This document shows, one piece after another, positions 1 through 8,472 of a stretch of DNA of 46,630 nucleotides (position 1 is its first letter; each line of letters begins with the position of its first letter). The DNA is from an uncultured Clostridium sp. Its GTDB lineage: Bacteria; Bacillota; Clostridia; TANB77; CAG-508. The stretch spans positions 1-46,630 of the forward strand of contig CAOKXF010000003.1 in the NCBI GenBank assembly GCA_948473335.1. The letters are read 5' to 3'. Below the pieces are notes generated by a model. That model was not told the DNA's origin. It worked only from the letters and a program-made list of their open reading frames with translations, and searched no databases. Position numbers and translations under genes: made by a program.

Positions 1-41
1 GCTACTCCCATTATTATTTTACTTCTTTTGTTTCTTGCCAT
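1..41 (-). CDS. Start of an unidentified gene, cut by the window edge
   Basis: Reading leftward from an ATG at 41, thirteen codons are visible (MARNKRSKIIMGV) before the window ends. The start is supported by a GGAGG Shine-Dalgarno at 50-54, eight bases upstream of the ATG, and by a candidate promoter at 96-124. It follows recR in the same direction but lies beyond a terminator at 242-267, so it is probably its own transcription unit. The short basic N-terminus leading into hydrophobic residues would fit a small membrane protein, but the product cannot be named from this fragment. Confidence 0.5.
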   Translation of the reverse strand, partial: MARNKRSKIIMGV

Positions 42-66
42 TTTTATTTCCTCCAATTTTCCAGTA

Positions 67-82
67 TAGTATATGTATACTA
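67..82. promoter_or_regulatory. Short palindrome in the leader of the gene at 1-41
   Basis: TAGTATA and TATACTA form perfect 7-bp arms around a 2-base centre. The palindrome lies just downstream of the predicted transcription start for the leftward gene and 26 bases before its ATG, so it could be an operator. In such AT-rich DNA it could also be chance. Confidence 0.25.
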
Positions 83-95
83 GCTATACATAATT

Positions 96-124
96 ATTTT
101 AATATATTTATTTACTCTAGTAAA
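96..124 (-). promoter_or_regulatory. Candidate sigma-A promoter for the gene at 1-41
   Basis: On the minus strand, TTTACT (119-124) and TAAAAT (96-101) are separated by 17 bp, placing the start site near 89. It is a moderate match only, but it sits between the recR terminator and the next start codon. Confidence 0.35.
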
Positions 125-241
125 TGGCCAGATTTCGAGATTCTTTCATGTCGTTTGCTTTTATATTACGGATGCTCATTTTTTGTTTATTATTACACTT
201 TTTTGTCTTTTTTATGACATTTATTTTTCAAATTTTTGCAC

Positions 242-267
242 AAAAAATACACTCCATATTGAAGTGC
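242..267 (-). terminator. Terminator of the dnaX-ybaB-recR unit
   Basis: On the minus strand CACTTC and GGAGTG pair across a 5-base loop (250-266), and the stem is followed almost at once by a run of six T residues (242-247). It lies about 75 bases downstream of the recR stop codon. The 42-341 gap otherwise holds only the signals for the next gene. Confidence 0.6.
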
Positions 268-341
268 AAATCTATATTATTAAACCTTTTCTCTAATAAT
301 ATATTTTCTTCATATAGAATGTATTTTCCACTGCTTATTTT

Positions 342-941
342 CTATATTTCTCTTCTACCTTCTAAGGCTTTCATAAGAGTAACTTCATCTGTATACTCTA
401 AATCTCCCCCAACAGGAATACCATGTGCTATTCTTGTTACTCTTATTCCTAACGGTTTTACTAGTTTCGCTAAATACATAGCTGTAGCTTCCCCTTCTAC
501 TCTAGGATTCGTTGCTAGAATTACTTCTTTAACTTGTCCATCCATAAGACGTGATAATAATTCTTTTATCTTTATATCATCTGGTCCTATTCCATTCATT
601 GGTGATATTGAACCATGTAATACATGATATACTCCTTTAAATTCATGTGTCCTCTCCATTGCTATTATATCTTTTACATCTTCTACTACGCAAATTATGC
701 TTTGCTCTCTTTTAGGATTAGCACAAATTGGACATGGATCTGTATCTGAAATATTATAGCATTTGGTACAATACTTTAAATTTTTCTTTGCATTTAAAAT
801 TGAAGAAACAAATTCATTTGTTTCTTCTTCAGAACTATTTAGCATATGAAATGCTAATCTTACGGCTGTCTTATGCCCAATACTTGGTAATCTTTCAAAA
901 CTTTCAATTAATTTTTCAATTGATGGTGAAAATACTGCCAT
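342..941 (-). CDS. recR: Recombination mediator protein RecR
   Basis: RecR works with RecO (and RecF) to load RecA onto SSB-coated single-stranded DNA during recombinational repair. The 199-aa length is normal for the family. The N-terminal helix-hairpin-helix region is followed by a four-cysteine zinc site (C58, C61, C70, C73, CxxC-CxxC) and then a Toprim domain beginning at the CVVEDVKD segment. A GGAGA ribosome site precedes the ATG. It is the last gene of the dnaX-ybaB-recR cluster, an order conserved across Firmicutes, with only 10 bp separating it from ybaB, so translation is probably coupled. Confidence 0.97.
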   Translation of the reverse strand: MAVFSPSIEKLIESFERLPSIGHKTAVRLAFHMLNSSEEETNEFVSSILNAKKNLKYCTKCYNISDTDPCPICANPKREQSIICVVEDVKDIIAMERTHEFKGVYHVLHGSISPMNGIGPDDIKIKELLSRLMDGQVKEVILATNPRVEGEATAMYLAKLVKPLGIRVTRIAHGIPVGGDLEYTDEVTLMKALEGRREI

Positions 942-951
942 TTTGTTCTCC

Positions 952-1296
952 TTACATTATTCCTGGTATATTATATTTTCCCATTGATGCTGACTGTGCA
1001 CTGTCTACTTTCCTTAATGCTTCATTTACACATGTGATTATTAAATCTTCTAACATTTCTACATCTTCTGGATCTACTACCTCTGGTTTTATTTTTATTT
1101 CTTTTAGGGCTTTTTCTCCTGTAACTTTTACAGATATTGCTCCTCCTCCTGCTGTTGCATCAAATTCTTTTGTCGCTAATTCTGCTTGTGACTTTTCTAT
1201 ATCTGCTTGCATTTTTTTTGCTTCTTTCATTAAATTATTGATGTTCATACCACCAAATCCTCCCATTCCACCTGGGAATCCACCTCTTTTTGACAT
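952..1296 (-). CDS. YbaB/EbfC family nucleoid-associated protein
   Basis: Small DNA-binding protein of the YbaB/EbfC family, which forms tweezer-like dimers on the nucleoid and is almost always encoded between dnaX and recR. A Gly/Met/Phe-rich N-terminal tail ([14 protein letters not shown]) is followed by the family core [18 protein letters not shown] and a conserved C-terminal half. I place the start at 1296 (MSKRGG): the ribosome site AAAGGATG lies eight bases upstream of this ATG and overlaps the alternative ATG at 1305. That gives 114 aa, within the usual range. It lies 32 bp downstream of dnaX. Confidence 0.93.
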   Translation of the reverse strand: MSKRGGFPGGMGGFGGMNINNLMKEAKKMQADIEKSQAELATKEFDATAGGGAISVKVTGEKALKEIKIKPEVVDPEDVEMLEDLIITCVNEALRKVDSAQSASMGKYNIPGIM

Positions 1297-1328
1297 TTTT
1301 ATCATCCTTTCTTTATTCTTATTATTTT

Positions 1329-2927
1329 TTAATCTGTTACACTAAATGGTATACCATTTCCATTAGCTAATTCAGATATTTCTGTTTCATTATTTTTATC
1401 TACTACTTCATATATATTGTTATCTATATATTTTACATTCATTTGCTTTCCACATGCCTGTGAAACTAATTCAGTTATTTCTTTTGCATTTTGATTTAGT
1501 TCTAATATTGTCTTTACTGCTGGTGTTAGCTTTTGACTAAATTCTATTCCTATCGTATTTTCATTTATCTCTTTAGCTGTTGTATGTTCAAGACTTGTAT
1601 AAATAGTCATCTTCCTATTTTTTCTGAACTCTTCTACAATTTGTGGCCAATATTCTTGTGTTTTTCCTAATGGTATTTTTATTTTCGTTTTTGCTTCATT
1701 TTTCTTAGGGATTTCCACACTTTGTTCTATATTTGTTGATAACTTTATTGTGAATTCTTCTGACTTTATGTATTTTTCTAATTTTGCTAATCTTTGTACT
1801 AATTCTCCGCTTCCTTGCATTATATTATTTTTTTGTGGAACAACTATATTATCTTGATTACATAGTTTTATAATTCCAGCTTGGAATACTACTACTTTTT
1901 GCGTAGAAAATTTCATTTGATTTTCTAATTCTGACAAATCATATATCAATTTAATTGCTTTTTGTTTTGTTACATTTTTTGCTATTTCTTCTATTTGTTT
2001 TATTTCTTCTGGATTATATAGTTCTAACTTTCCATTTGCTTTACATATTAGTATATCTTTTATGTATTTTATTGTTTCCCATAATAAGTTGTTTAAATCT
2101 TTTCCTTCTTCTAATACTTGATTCGTTATATTTATTACACCCTCTATATCATATTCTGTTATAGCTTTTGTAATACTATATATATATGCTCTTTTTGGAA
2201 TTCCTACTAACTCTCTTATTTTATCTTCATCTATATTGTTTTCTCCATCTTGTATACATCTTTCTAATATAGATAATGCATCTCTCATTGCCCCTTCAGA
2301 TAATACTGCTACTATATTTAATGCTGATTCTGTTATTTCTATTCCACTTTCTTTGCAAACTATTTTTAATCTTTTTATTATATCCTCATTTGATATTCTT
2401 TTAAAATCAAATCTTTGACATCTCGATAATATTGTTGCTGGTAATTTTTGTGGTTCTGTTGTCGCTAATATAAATTTTACATGCTCTGGTGGTTCTTCTA
2501 ATGTCTTTAATAGTGCATTAAAAGCTCCTGTTGATAACATATGTACCTCATCTATTATATATACTCTATATTTTGCTTTTGTTGGTAAAAAGTTGACTTC
2601 TTCTCTTATGCTCCTTATGTCTTCTACACTATTATTTGATGCCGCATCCATCTCTACTATATCTGTTAATGAACCTGAAATTGCTCCCTTGCATATCTCA
2701 CATTCATTACATGGCTCTCCTTCTTTTGCATTTGGACAGTTTATTGCTCTTGCTAATATTTTTGCTGCTGATGTTTTTCCTGTTCCTCTTCCTCCATTAA
2801 ATAAATATGCATGTCCTACTCTTCCTGCTATTATTTGATTTTTTAGTGTTTTTGTTATATGTTCTTGTCCTACCATTTCTTCAAATGACATTGGTCTGAA
2901 CTTTCTATAAAGTGCTGTGTACCCCAT
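1329..2927 (-). CDS. dnaX: DNA polymerase III subunit gamma/tau
   Basis: Clamp-loader ATPase of the replisome. It loads the beta sliding clamp and, through its C-terminal part, links to the polymerase. Visible motifs are the Walker A GGRGTGKT (45-52), a zinc module (C64, C73, C76, C79), the Walker B/DEAD-like IIDEVHM (125-130), and the arginine-finger region near SRCQRF. The tail after residue 365 is less conserved, as in other tau proteins, and the 532-aa length is typical of Firmicutes. It is the first protein gene after the SRP RNA gene and heads the dnaX-ybaB-recR cluster. An A7 tract at 1828-1834 could allow a shorter gamma-like form (see findings). Confidence 0.97.
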   Translation of the reverse strand: MGYTALYRKFRPMSFEEMVGQEHITKTLKNQIIAGRVGHAYLFNGGRGTGKTSAAKILARAINCPNAKEGEPCNECEICKGAISGSLTDIVEMDAASNNSVEDIRSIREEVNFLPTKAKYRVYIIDEVHMLSTGAFNALLKTLEEPPEHVKFILATTEPQKLPATILSRCQRFDFKRISNEDIIKRLKIVCKESGIEITESALNIVAVLSEGAMRDALSILERCIQDGENNIDEDKIRELVGIPKRAYIYSITKAITEYDIEGVINITNQVLEEGKDLNNLLWETIKYIKDILICKANGKLELYNPEEIKQIEEIAKNVTKQKAIKLIYDLSELENQMKFSTQKVVVFQAGIIKLCNQDNIVVPQKNNIMQGSGELVQRLAKLEKYIKSEEFTIKLSTNIEQSVEIPKKNEAKTKIKIPLGKTQEYWPQIVEEFRKNRKMTIYTSLEHTTAKEINENTIGIEFSQKLTPAVKTILELNQNAKEITELVSQACGKQMNVKYIDNNIYEVVDKNNETEISELANGNGIPFSVTD

Positions 2928-3004
2928 CTTCTTTCACATCCTTTATACTTTTTTAGTTTTATTCTTCTTTTCATTATTTCCGTAGTTATTGTCGTATTTT
3001 GTTC

Positions 3005-3139
3005 AAAAAAGGTGTGACTTCAATCTCTCTATGGAAAGCACCCACATAAAAATAACTATTTATTGCTGCTTCCTCTCGGACCTGACAAGTTTCATAGGTT
3101 TTTATTGGCTACCCTCCATACAAAGATTGTTATCATACC
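3005..3139 (-). ncRNA. ffs: Signal recognition particle RNA (small bacterial type)
   Basis: On the minus strand the apical loop carries the SRP-specific signature GTCAGGTCCG then AGGAAGCAGC, the Ffh-binding domain IV. A long hairpin can be followed outward: the ATGGA/TCCAT, CAATC/GATTG and GGT.TGA/TCACACC arms pair from about 3139 to 3011, and a T6 run (3005-3010) ends the RNA. At about 130 nt with no room for an Alu domain, this is the short form. The position just upstream of dnaX matches the scr gene of Bacillus. The RNA guides ribosomes making membrane and secreted proteins to the translocon. Confidence 0.93.
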
Positions 3140-3145
3140 TTTCGT

Positions 3146-3174
3146 ATTATATACTCTATTCGTTATTTTTGCAA
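3146..3174 (-). promoter_or_regulatory. SRP RNA promoter
   Basis: TTGCAA (3169-3174) and a perfect TATAAT (3146-3151) are spaced by 17 bp on the minus strand. The predicted start at about 3139 coincides with the base of the SRP RNA hairpin. No separate promoter is evident before dnaX, so dnaX may depend partly on read-through from here. Confidence 0.75.
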
Positions 3175-3184
3175 GTACAATTTT

Positions 3185-3928
3185 TTATTTTTCAACTCTT
3201 TTGAAAACTATATCTCGTAAGTCTGTCATCTCTAAATTTGTTGTTCCATTACTTACTACATCTCCTACTGGTAATTCTAATGTCGCTGTTGCTTTATACG
3301 TTTTTTTGCTTATTAATTCTATTGTAATATCAAATGATACTTCTCCTTTTAATTGTTCATTTGTTACTCCTATATTTGATAATAATGTGTTATAATTCAC
3401 TTCCTCTACTTCATTTGATGAATATGTCCCTATTTTATCATTTGCACATCTAAATATTACTAGTCCTCCTTGATTTGATATTTGCTTCTTTTTTACATTT
3501 GATTCTAATTCTCCTTTATATATGACATTTGTTGTCGTATTATTTTGCGTATTTATAAATATTTCTTTTCCTTCTTCTGATGGATTATATATATTTATTT
3601 CTCCTATTTCAAAGTCTTTTTTTGTTTTAAAGTTATCTATTTTGATATTATCTATTATTTCTGTCCTTCCATAATTATCATTCTTTTCAATATATATATA
3701 TATATCATTATTTTGGCTTACTTCTATATCCCACATATTATCATGTTCTTGTTTTTCTGTTCCTCCTGATGAACTTACCATTATTATTTTGGTAATTTTA
3801 AATGGTAAATTTATTTCTCCTTCTACATTATATTTTAATATTATTACTCCTATACTAAATACTATTGCTACTGTTATAGTCATGATTAAAATTATTCTTA
3901 AAATCTTTAATTTTGTTTCTCTATTCAT
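3185..3928 (-). CDS. Membrane-anchored protein of unknown function
   Basis: Not recognised. The 247-aa protein has a short basic N-terminus and one hydrophobic segment (residues about 9-30), followed by an extracytoplasmic-looking, beta-rich region with many Asn, Ile, Thr and Lys. No enzymatic motif is seen, and no lipobox. A good ribosome site (AAAAGGG) precedes the ATG. The gene starts inside the last codons of tadA (8-bp overlap), so the two are translationally coupled. It ends just before the SRP RNA promoter. A surface or envelope-associated role is inference from topology only. Confidence 0.75.
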   Translation of the reverse strand: MNRETKLKILRIILIMTITVAIVFSIGVIILKYNVEGEINLPFKITKIIMVSSSGGTEKQEHDNMWDIEVSQNNDIYIYIEKNDNYGRTEIIDNIKIDNFKTKKDFEIGEINIYNPSEEGKEIFINTQNNTTTNVIYKGELESNVKKKQISNQGGLVIFRCANDKIGTYSSNEVEEVNYNTLLSNIGVTNEQLKGEVSFDITIELISKKTYKATATLELPVGDVVSNGTTNLEMTDLRDIVFKRVEK

Positions 3929-4397
3929 TTTTTCCCTTTTCTTCTAATTTTATTTTTCTTAAGTCTTTAAAAAACTCTTTTAACATATTTTCACATTCTT
4001 TTTTCATAATGCCTGTTTCTACTTCTACATTATGATTAAATATATAATCTTTAAATAGATTTAATTTTGACCCTGCTGCTCCTGTTTTTTCATCCATTGC
4101 TCCTATGTATATCTTTTTTATTCTTGAATTTATAATTGCTCCTGAACACATTGTGCATGGTTCTAATGTTATATACATTTCACAATCTATTAGTCTCCAT
4201 GACTTTAGCTTTTTACTTGCTCTTTGTATTGCTAGTATTTCTGCATGTTTTGTTGTATCACATTTTGTTTCTTTTAAATTGTGTGCTCTTGCAATTATCT
4301 CTCCGTTTTTTACTATTATTGCTCCTACTGGTACTTCTAATTTTTTATATGCCTTTTTTGCTTCTTTTATCGCTTCTTGCATAAATTTTTCTTCCAT
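3921..4397 (-). CDS. tadA: tRNA-specific adenosine deaminase
   Basis: Converts adenosine 34 to inosine in the anticodon of tRNA-Arg(ACG), allowing decoding of CGN codons. The deaminase zinc site is complete: H51-A-E53 (E53 is the proton shuttle) and PCTMC with C81 and C84. The surrounding sequences EVPVGAIIV and SRIKKIYIGA are family hallmarks, and 158 aa is normal. The start at 4397 keeps the usual N-terminal extension. An alternative ATG at 4382 has a better-placed GGAAG ribosome site and would shorten it by five residues. It overlaps the downstream membrane protein gene by 8 bp. Confidence 0.95.
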   Translation of the reverse strand: MEEKFMQEAIKEAKKAYKKLEVPVGAIIVKNGEIIARAHNLKETKCDTTKHAEILAIQRASKKLKSWRLIDCEMYITLEPCTMCSGAIINSRIKKIYIGAMDEKTGAAGSKLNLFKDYIFNHNVEVETGIMKKECENMLKEFFKDLRKIKLEEKGKNE

Positions 4398-4531
4398 TTT
4401 TTTGTCTGATTTATTCCTCTCTTCTATTTTTTCTAATTATCTTTTATCTGAATTGTTCTTATTCGTTTTTTAGTGGTAGGCTTACAGCGAAACCTTCTAC
4501 AAAGAAATACATTTTGGTTTCTAGAACGTTT

Positions 4532-4607
<76 letters not shown>

Positions 4608-4667
4608 ATATTAAGGTTTTTAATATATTATTTTAGTATTAGAAGATTGTCATATATTTACACAAGT

Positions 4668-4696
4668 ATTATAATGTTTTTTTCATTAAAAATCAA
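4668..4696 (-). promoter_or_regulatory. Promoter for tRNA-Arg
   Basis: TTGATT (4691-4696) and a perfect TATAAT (4668-4673) are spaced by 17 bp on the minus strand, about 60 bases upstream of the mature tRNA 5' end. It may also serve tadA and the following gene. Confidence 0.6.
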
Positions 4697-4740
4697 GTCC
4701 AAAAAAGGCAACTTTATTTTGAGTTTAGTCAACTTTATTA

Positions 4741-4769
4741 TTGCATATTAACATAAATAATGTTATAAT
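4741..4769 (+). promoter_or_regulatory. Promoter for the 42-aa peptide gene
   Basis: TTGCAT (4741-4746) and a perfect TATAAT (4764-4769) are spaced by 17 bp on the plus strand, 32 bases before the ATG at 4801. It is divergent from the tRNA-Arg promoter. Confidence 0.7.
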
Positions 4770-4800
4770 ATCAGTACAATTAAGAAAGGAGACATAAGTA

Positions 4801-4929
4801 ATGGGTAGACATATACGGAAGTCGCAAGTTACCACATTTCAGAAACGTAAAAGATCAACAAAAAAGTATGATATTGCAAATTCTTGGACAACCCATCTTC
4901 AGAAAAAATTAAATAAAAAAAAGAAGTAA
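4801..4929 (+). CDS. Small basic peptide, 42 aa, unknown function
   Basis: An open frame encodes a strongly basic peptide that begins MGRHIRKSQVTTFQKRKRST and ends in LQKKLNKKKK, with about one third Lys/Arg and no hydrophobic segment. Support for translation is unusually good for such a short frame: a promoter at 4741-4769, an AAAGGAG ribosome site nine bases before the ATG, and a terminator-like hairpin beginning 17 bases after the stop. The charge suggests binding to RNA, ribosome or DNA, but I do not recognise a family. A regulatory leader peptide for the ttcA-type gene downstream is an alternative. Confidence 0.65.
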   Translation: MGRHIRKSQVTTFQKRKRSTKKYDIANSWTTHLQKKLNKKKK

Positions 4930-4945
4930 CTTATGCTCTGCATAT

Positions 4946-4983
4946 AGCCTCAATATTTCTATTTTGGGGCTGAAATCTTTTTT
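4946..4983 (+). terminator. Terminator or attenuator between the 42-aa gene and the TtcA gene
   Basis: AGCCTCAA pairs with TTGGGGCT through an 11-bp imperfect stem with loop TTCT (4946-4971), followed after six bases by a run of six T residues (4978-4983). The GGAGG ribosome site of the next gene begins three bases later. Partial read-through would therefore be needed to express the TtcA gene from the upstream promoter. Confidence 0.5.
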
Positions 4984-4995
4984 ATTGGAGGAATT

Positions 4996-5736
4996 ATGCA
5001 ACAAATATTGAGTCATATGAGAAAAGCAATAGAAGAATATAAGATGATAGACGAAAGAGATAAAATAGCAGTTTGTCTATCTGGTGGAAAAGACTCCATA
5101 ACATTATTACATGGACTAAAAGCATTACAAAGATTTTATCCAAAACATTTTGATATAATAGCAATTAGTATAAATCCAGGTTTTGAATTTTTTAATCAAG
5201 ATTTACTAAAAGAAATCTGTAATAATATAGATGTTCCACTTTTTATTGAATGTAACCATGCTAAGGAAATAGTTTTTGATATACGAAATGAAAAAAATCC
5301 ATGTTCCTTATGTGCAAATCTACGTAGAGGTATCATAAATAGTATTGCAATTAGAGAAAATTGTAATAAAATCGCTCTTGGTCATAATAAAGATGATGTT
5401 TTAGAAACTTTTATTCTTAATCTTCTTTATAATGGGAACATTTCTACATTTGCCCCAATTAGCTATATGGATAGAAGTAAAATTACATTGATTAGACCTC
5501 TTGTTTTAACTGATGAAAAAGATATAAAACGATATATAAAAAGACATCAAATTAGAGTTATGGATAAAGTTTGTCCTATTGATGGTAAATCTAAAAGAGA
5601 GGAAATTAAAAATCAAATTGTTTCTTGGCAGAAGAATATCCCTATGATTAGAGCTAATCTTTTTGGAGCTATTACAAGAAATATATCTGAATGGAAAATT
5701 GATTCTTATAACTCTAAAGACAGTCGCAAAATTTAA
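4996..5736 (+). CDS. TtcA-family tRNA thiolation enzyme (PP-loop ATPase)
   Basis: Member of the TtcA/TtuA group that activates a tRNA base with ATP and inserts sulfur; TtcA itself makes 2-thiocytidine at position 32. The PP-loop SGGKDS is at residues 29-34, and the CSLC pair (C103, C106) that helps hold the iron-sulfur cluster is followed by the family sequence NLRRG. LGHNKDDVLET is also characteristic. The 246-aa length is slightly short for TtcA, which is common in Firmicutes homologues. A GGAGG ribosome site lies five bases before the ATG. The target base in this organism cannot be decided from sequence alone. Confidence 0.85.
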   Translation: MQQILSHMRKAIEEYKMIDERDKIAVCLSGGKDSITLLHGLKALQRFYPKHFDIIAISINPGFEFFNQDLLKEICNNIDVPLFIECNHAKEIVFDIRNEKNPCSLCANLRRGIINSIAIRENCNKIALGHNKDDVLETFILNLLYNGNISTFAPISYMDRSKITLIRPLVLTDEKDIKRYIKRHQIRVMDKVCPIDGKSKREEIKNQIVSWQKNIPMIRANLFGAITRNISEWKIDSYNSKDSRKI

Positions 5737-5751
5737 GATTATTGTGAAGCT

Positions 5752-5785
5752 AAAAAAGGAGTGGTTTATTAACCTCTCCTTTTTT
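5752..5785. terminator. Bidirectional terminator between the TtcA gene and YfhO gene
   Basis: AAAAAAGGAG and CTCCTTTTTT form ten perfect pairs, continued inward after one mismatch by GGTT/AACC with loop TATT. It ends in T runs on both strands and separates two convergent genes (stops at 5736 and 5814). Confidence 0.85.
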
Positions 5786-5813
5786 AATGCAACTGTGTTT
5801 TTAACACATAGTT

Positions 5814-8447
5814 TTATCCGATAAATGTATTTAAAATACTCATTATATATATTTTAAATATACAACCTAAGTATATTAAAACTCCCAATACCCAAAAGAT
5901 ACACATAATCCATTTTACATTACGGATTTCAAACTTTCTACGTATTATAGACATAATAATCATTCCTATAATTGTTCCTATTGTAATTATTACACTCTCT
6001 TTAAATAAATATGGCGTAAATTCTAGCTCGATATTGTTATCTCCTTGTTGTAATTCTAATCCAATTAGACTATTATATACTCTTTTAATTTCAATATCCT
6101 GTCCATTGTTAGAACCTCTCCAACCTTTATCATAATTTATAGGAATCAGTAAATTGCTCTTTTGATTTACATATCCATTAATTTTAATCTTGTTTGCCTT
6201 TACTTCTATATTTATATTTTGTACATTTTCATTAAAAATATCATTATATTTATCTACGTCTAAAACTCCTATATCTATATAATCAAGAATATCATCTATT
6301 TCTGTATTCAATTCTATTTCTACATTCTGGTTTTTGAAGATTCCTAAATCTAATATTCCGTTATTGTATTTAGTTGGATATTGTGTATTTTCTTTATCAT
6401 TTAATATTGGAATTCCTAAAACTTTTCCATTTACAATAATTTTGTCTATTCCCTGATAATATTTACTATGCAAATATAATATACTTTCATTTTCAATTCT
6501 AAAAGAAATTTTTGTACTTTTATCATTTTTTATAGTTTCTATAGTATTATTTTCTACTTTATTAATAATATTATCTTCTTTATTGAATATATTCTTATAC
6601 AAATAATTTTGTGCTTCAAATACATCTAAGTTTTCTGGTAAATCTATTATTTCATTATTATATATTTTCCCTATTGGTAAATTATTTTTATATTCATATA
6701 TTTTTATTCCACTATTTGTTGTACTAATATAATTATATATCTCTTCTGGCAAATATTCTTTAGTTAAAACATACTTTATTCCATATATTGCATCAGATAT
6801 GGCTGTTCCACCAAAATCATTTATTTTTGTATTTGAATGAGAATATCCTATTTGTTCGCAGTTTGTTACTTGTTCTGTACTTATTATATGTAAAAAAGTT
6901 GATAGTGATGGAATATTATGAACTATAGAACAGTTCTCTGTTGTTAATGCTGTTAAATCTTTTATTCTATATAATCTATCTTGCAAATCAAATGTATTTT
7001 GAATTTCATATGAAGTAAATATTGCTTCATCAGACCATTCTATTCCACTTCTATATTCTGGTTTAGTTCCTATATAAGCATATGTATATATCAATACTTC
7101 TGAGGCAACTATTATTGCTAATATAACTTTTCTTACTTTTTCTTTTTCTATATTTGATATACTGTTTAATATTAAAATCATTAATATACATGTCAGTACT
7201 ATTCCTGCAAATTTATCTATTTGCATAAAAAATGCTGGTGCTGATTTGTTTATATTTATTACATTTATAATCCCTATTATTAGTGCTATAATGAATATTA
7301 TAAATGCTATTTCCTTTGTCATTTTCCATGCTTTTGAATTTTTCTCTTCTAATTGCTCATAATTATTAAAATATCTTAATGCTCCTAAATATAATATTAG
7401 TATTGGAATAAATCCATATCTATATGGAAATAACTGATAACTTCCAGTATGCCATAATAAATTTACTCTTTCAAAAATTATTGGAATTATTGCTGTAAAC
7501 AGTAATGCTAAGGAGTACATTAATATATTATTTTTATCCTCTTTGTTATGTTTTATCCATTTTATAAATCCATATAAAGGAATTGAATAAAATATAAATA
7601 CTACAATTTTAAATAATATATTTACATTTTGTACTGTGTTTGATGTTACACCAGACATTCTATGTGATGACATTACTTGCATAAAAGCTGGTATAAACGC
7701 AAATGCTGATAATCCTACTGATAATATTGTTCCTATTATTACATCAAATACTGCTTTTTTTCTTTTCTCTTTTGGTAATCCAAACTTTATATATATTGGT
7801 ATTACAAATATTATAAACATTAGTACCATATATGCTAAATTGTAATTAAATATTAGCATTAAAGCTAATACTATCGCATACCAATGTATTTTATTGGTCT
7901 CAAACATATATTTAATTGATAATATAAATAATGGGAATAATCCTACAACATCTAACCACATGATATTTGTATTATACATTAGTACATATCCAGATAATGC
8001 ATACATAATGCTAAAAAGTATATTGTTAAATTTTTTTTCATTATTTATATTATTAAACAAAATAAATGATGTTAATGAAATAAAAGCAACTTTTAGTATT
8101 AATATTATTGAAAACATATATGGTATATTTTGTCTACTTCCTAACAATATTATAAAAACAGAAGGATTCAATAATCCATCAATTATAAATCCTCCATACA
8201 TATTTGAGCCCATTCCTAAACCATAGTCATAAAACATGCTTTTTCCATTGTAAAATATATCATATAAAAAGTGGTAAAATGTCATATATGATTGACCCAT
8301 ATCTCCATTAGCTATTGTCATTTTTCCAAATGGAGCTATACCTTTTATCGCATATATTATTAATAATATTATAGTAACACATAATGGTGCAATAAAGAAC
8401 TTTCCATATTTTCTATATATCCTTTTTATTATATTTTCTTTTTCCAT
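5814..8447 (-). CDS. YfhO-family multi-pass membrane protein
   Basis: Large polytopic protein of the YfhO family. In Bacillus and related bacteria these GT-C-like proteins take part in adding sugars to cell-surface polymers such as lipoteichoic acid. The N-terminal half has many hydrophobic segments. The family features near the N-terminus, including ANGDMGQSYMTFYHFLYD and DYGLGMGSNMYGG, are clear. An external beta-rich domain (about residues 460-830) follows, then C-terminal membrane segments. The 877-aa length is typical. It follows the phosphoglucomutase gene by 25 bp with an AAGGGG ribosome site, so sugar-nucleotide supply and its use on the surface are probably co-expressed. Confidence 0.88.
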   Translation of the reverse strand: MEKENIIKRIYRKYGKFFIAPLCVTIILLIIYAIKGIAPFGKMTIANGDMGQSYMTFYHFLYDIFYNGKSMFYDYGLGMGSNMYGGFIIDGLLNPSVFIILLGSRQNIPYMFSIILILKVAFISLTSFILFNNINNEKKFNNILFSIMYALSGYVLMYNTNIMWLDVVGLFPLFILSIKYMFETNKIHWYAIVLALMLIFNYNLAYMVLMFIIFVIPIYIKFGLPKEKRKKAVFDVIIGTILSVGLSAFAFIPAFMQVMSSHRMSGVTSNTVQNVNILFKIVVFIFYSIPLYGFIKWIKHNKEDKNNILMYSLALLFTAIIPIIFERVNLLWHTGSYQLFPYRYGFIPILILYLGALRYFNNYEQLEEKNSKAWKMTKEIAFIIFIIALIIGIINVININKSAPAFFMQIDKFAGIVLTCILMILILNSISNIEKEKVRKVILAIIVASEVLIYTYAYIGTKPEYRSGIEWSDEAIFTSYEIQNTFDLQDRLYRIKDLTALTTENCSIVHNIPSLSTFLHIISTEQVTNCEQIGYSHSNTKINDFGGTAISDAIYGIKYVLTKEYLPEEIYNYISTTNSGIKIYEYKNNLPIGKIYNNEIIDLPENLDVFEAQNYLYKNIFNKEDNIINKVENNTIETIKNDKSTKISFRIENESILYLHSKYYQGIDKIIVNGKVLGIPILNDKENTQYPTKYNNGILDLGIFKNQNVEIELNTEIDDILDYIDIGVLDVDKYNDIFNENVQNINIEVKANKIKINGYVNQKSNLLIPINYDKGWRGSNNGQDIEIKRVYNSLIGLELQQGDNNIELEFTPYLFKESVIITIGTIIGMIIMSIIRRKFEIRNVKWIMCIFWVLGVLIYLGCIFKIYIMSILNTFIG

Positions 8448-8472
8448 TTTTCCCCTTCGCTTTTCTATTTAG

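Noticed and set aside
728..1345. 205-aa open frame on the plus strand
   Set aside because: It is antisense to recR and ybaB, both certain genes, and lacks expression signals.
4473..4531. Terminator after tRNA-Arg
   Set aside because: A GGTTT/AAGCC stem can be drawn just after the tRNA on the minus strand, but no T run follows, so termination is not supported and read-through into tadA is possible.
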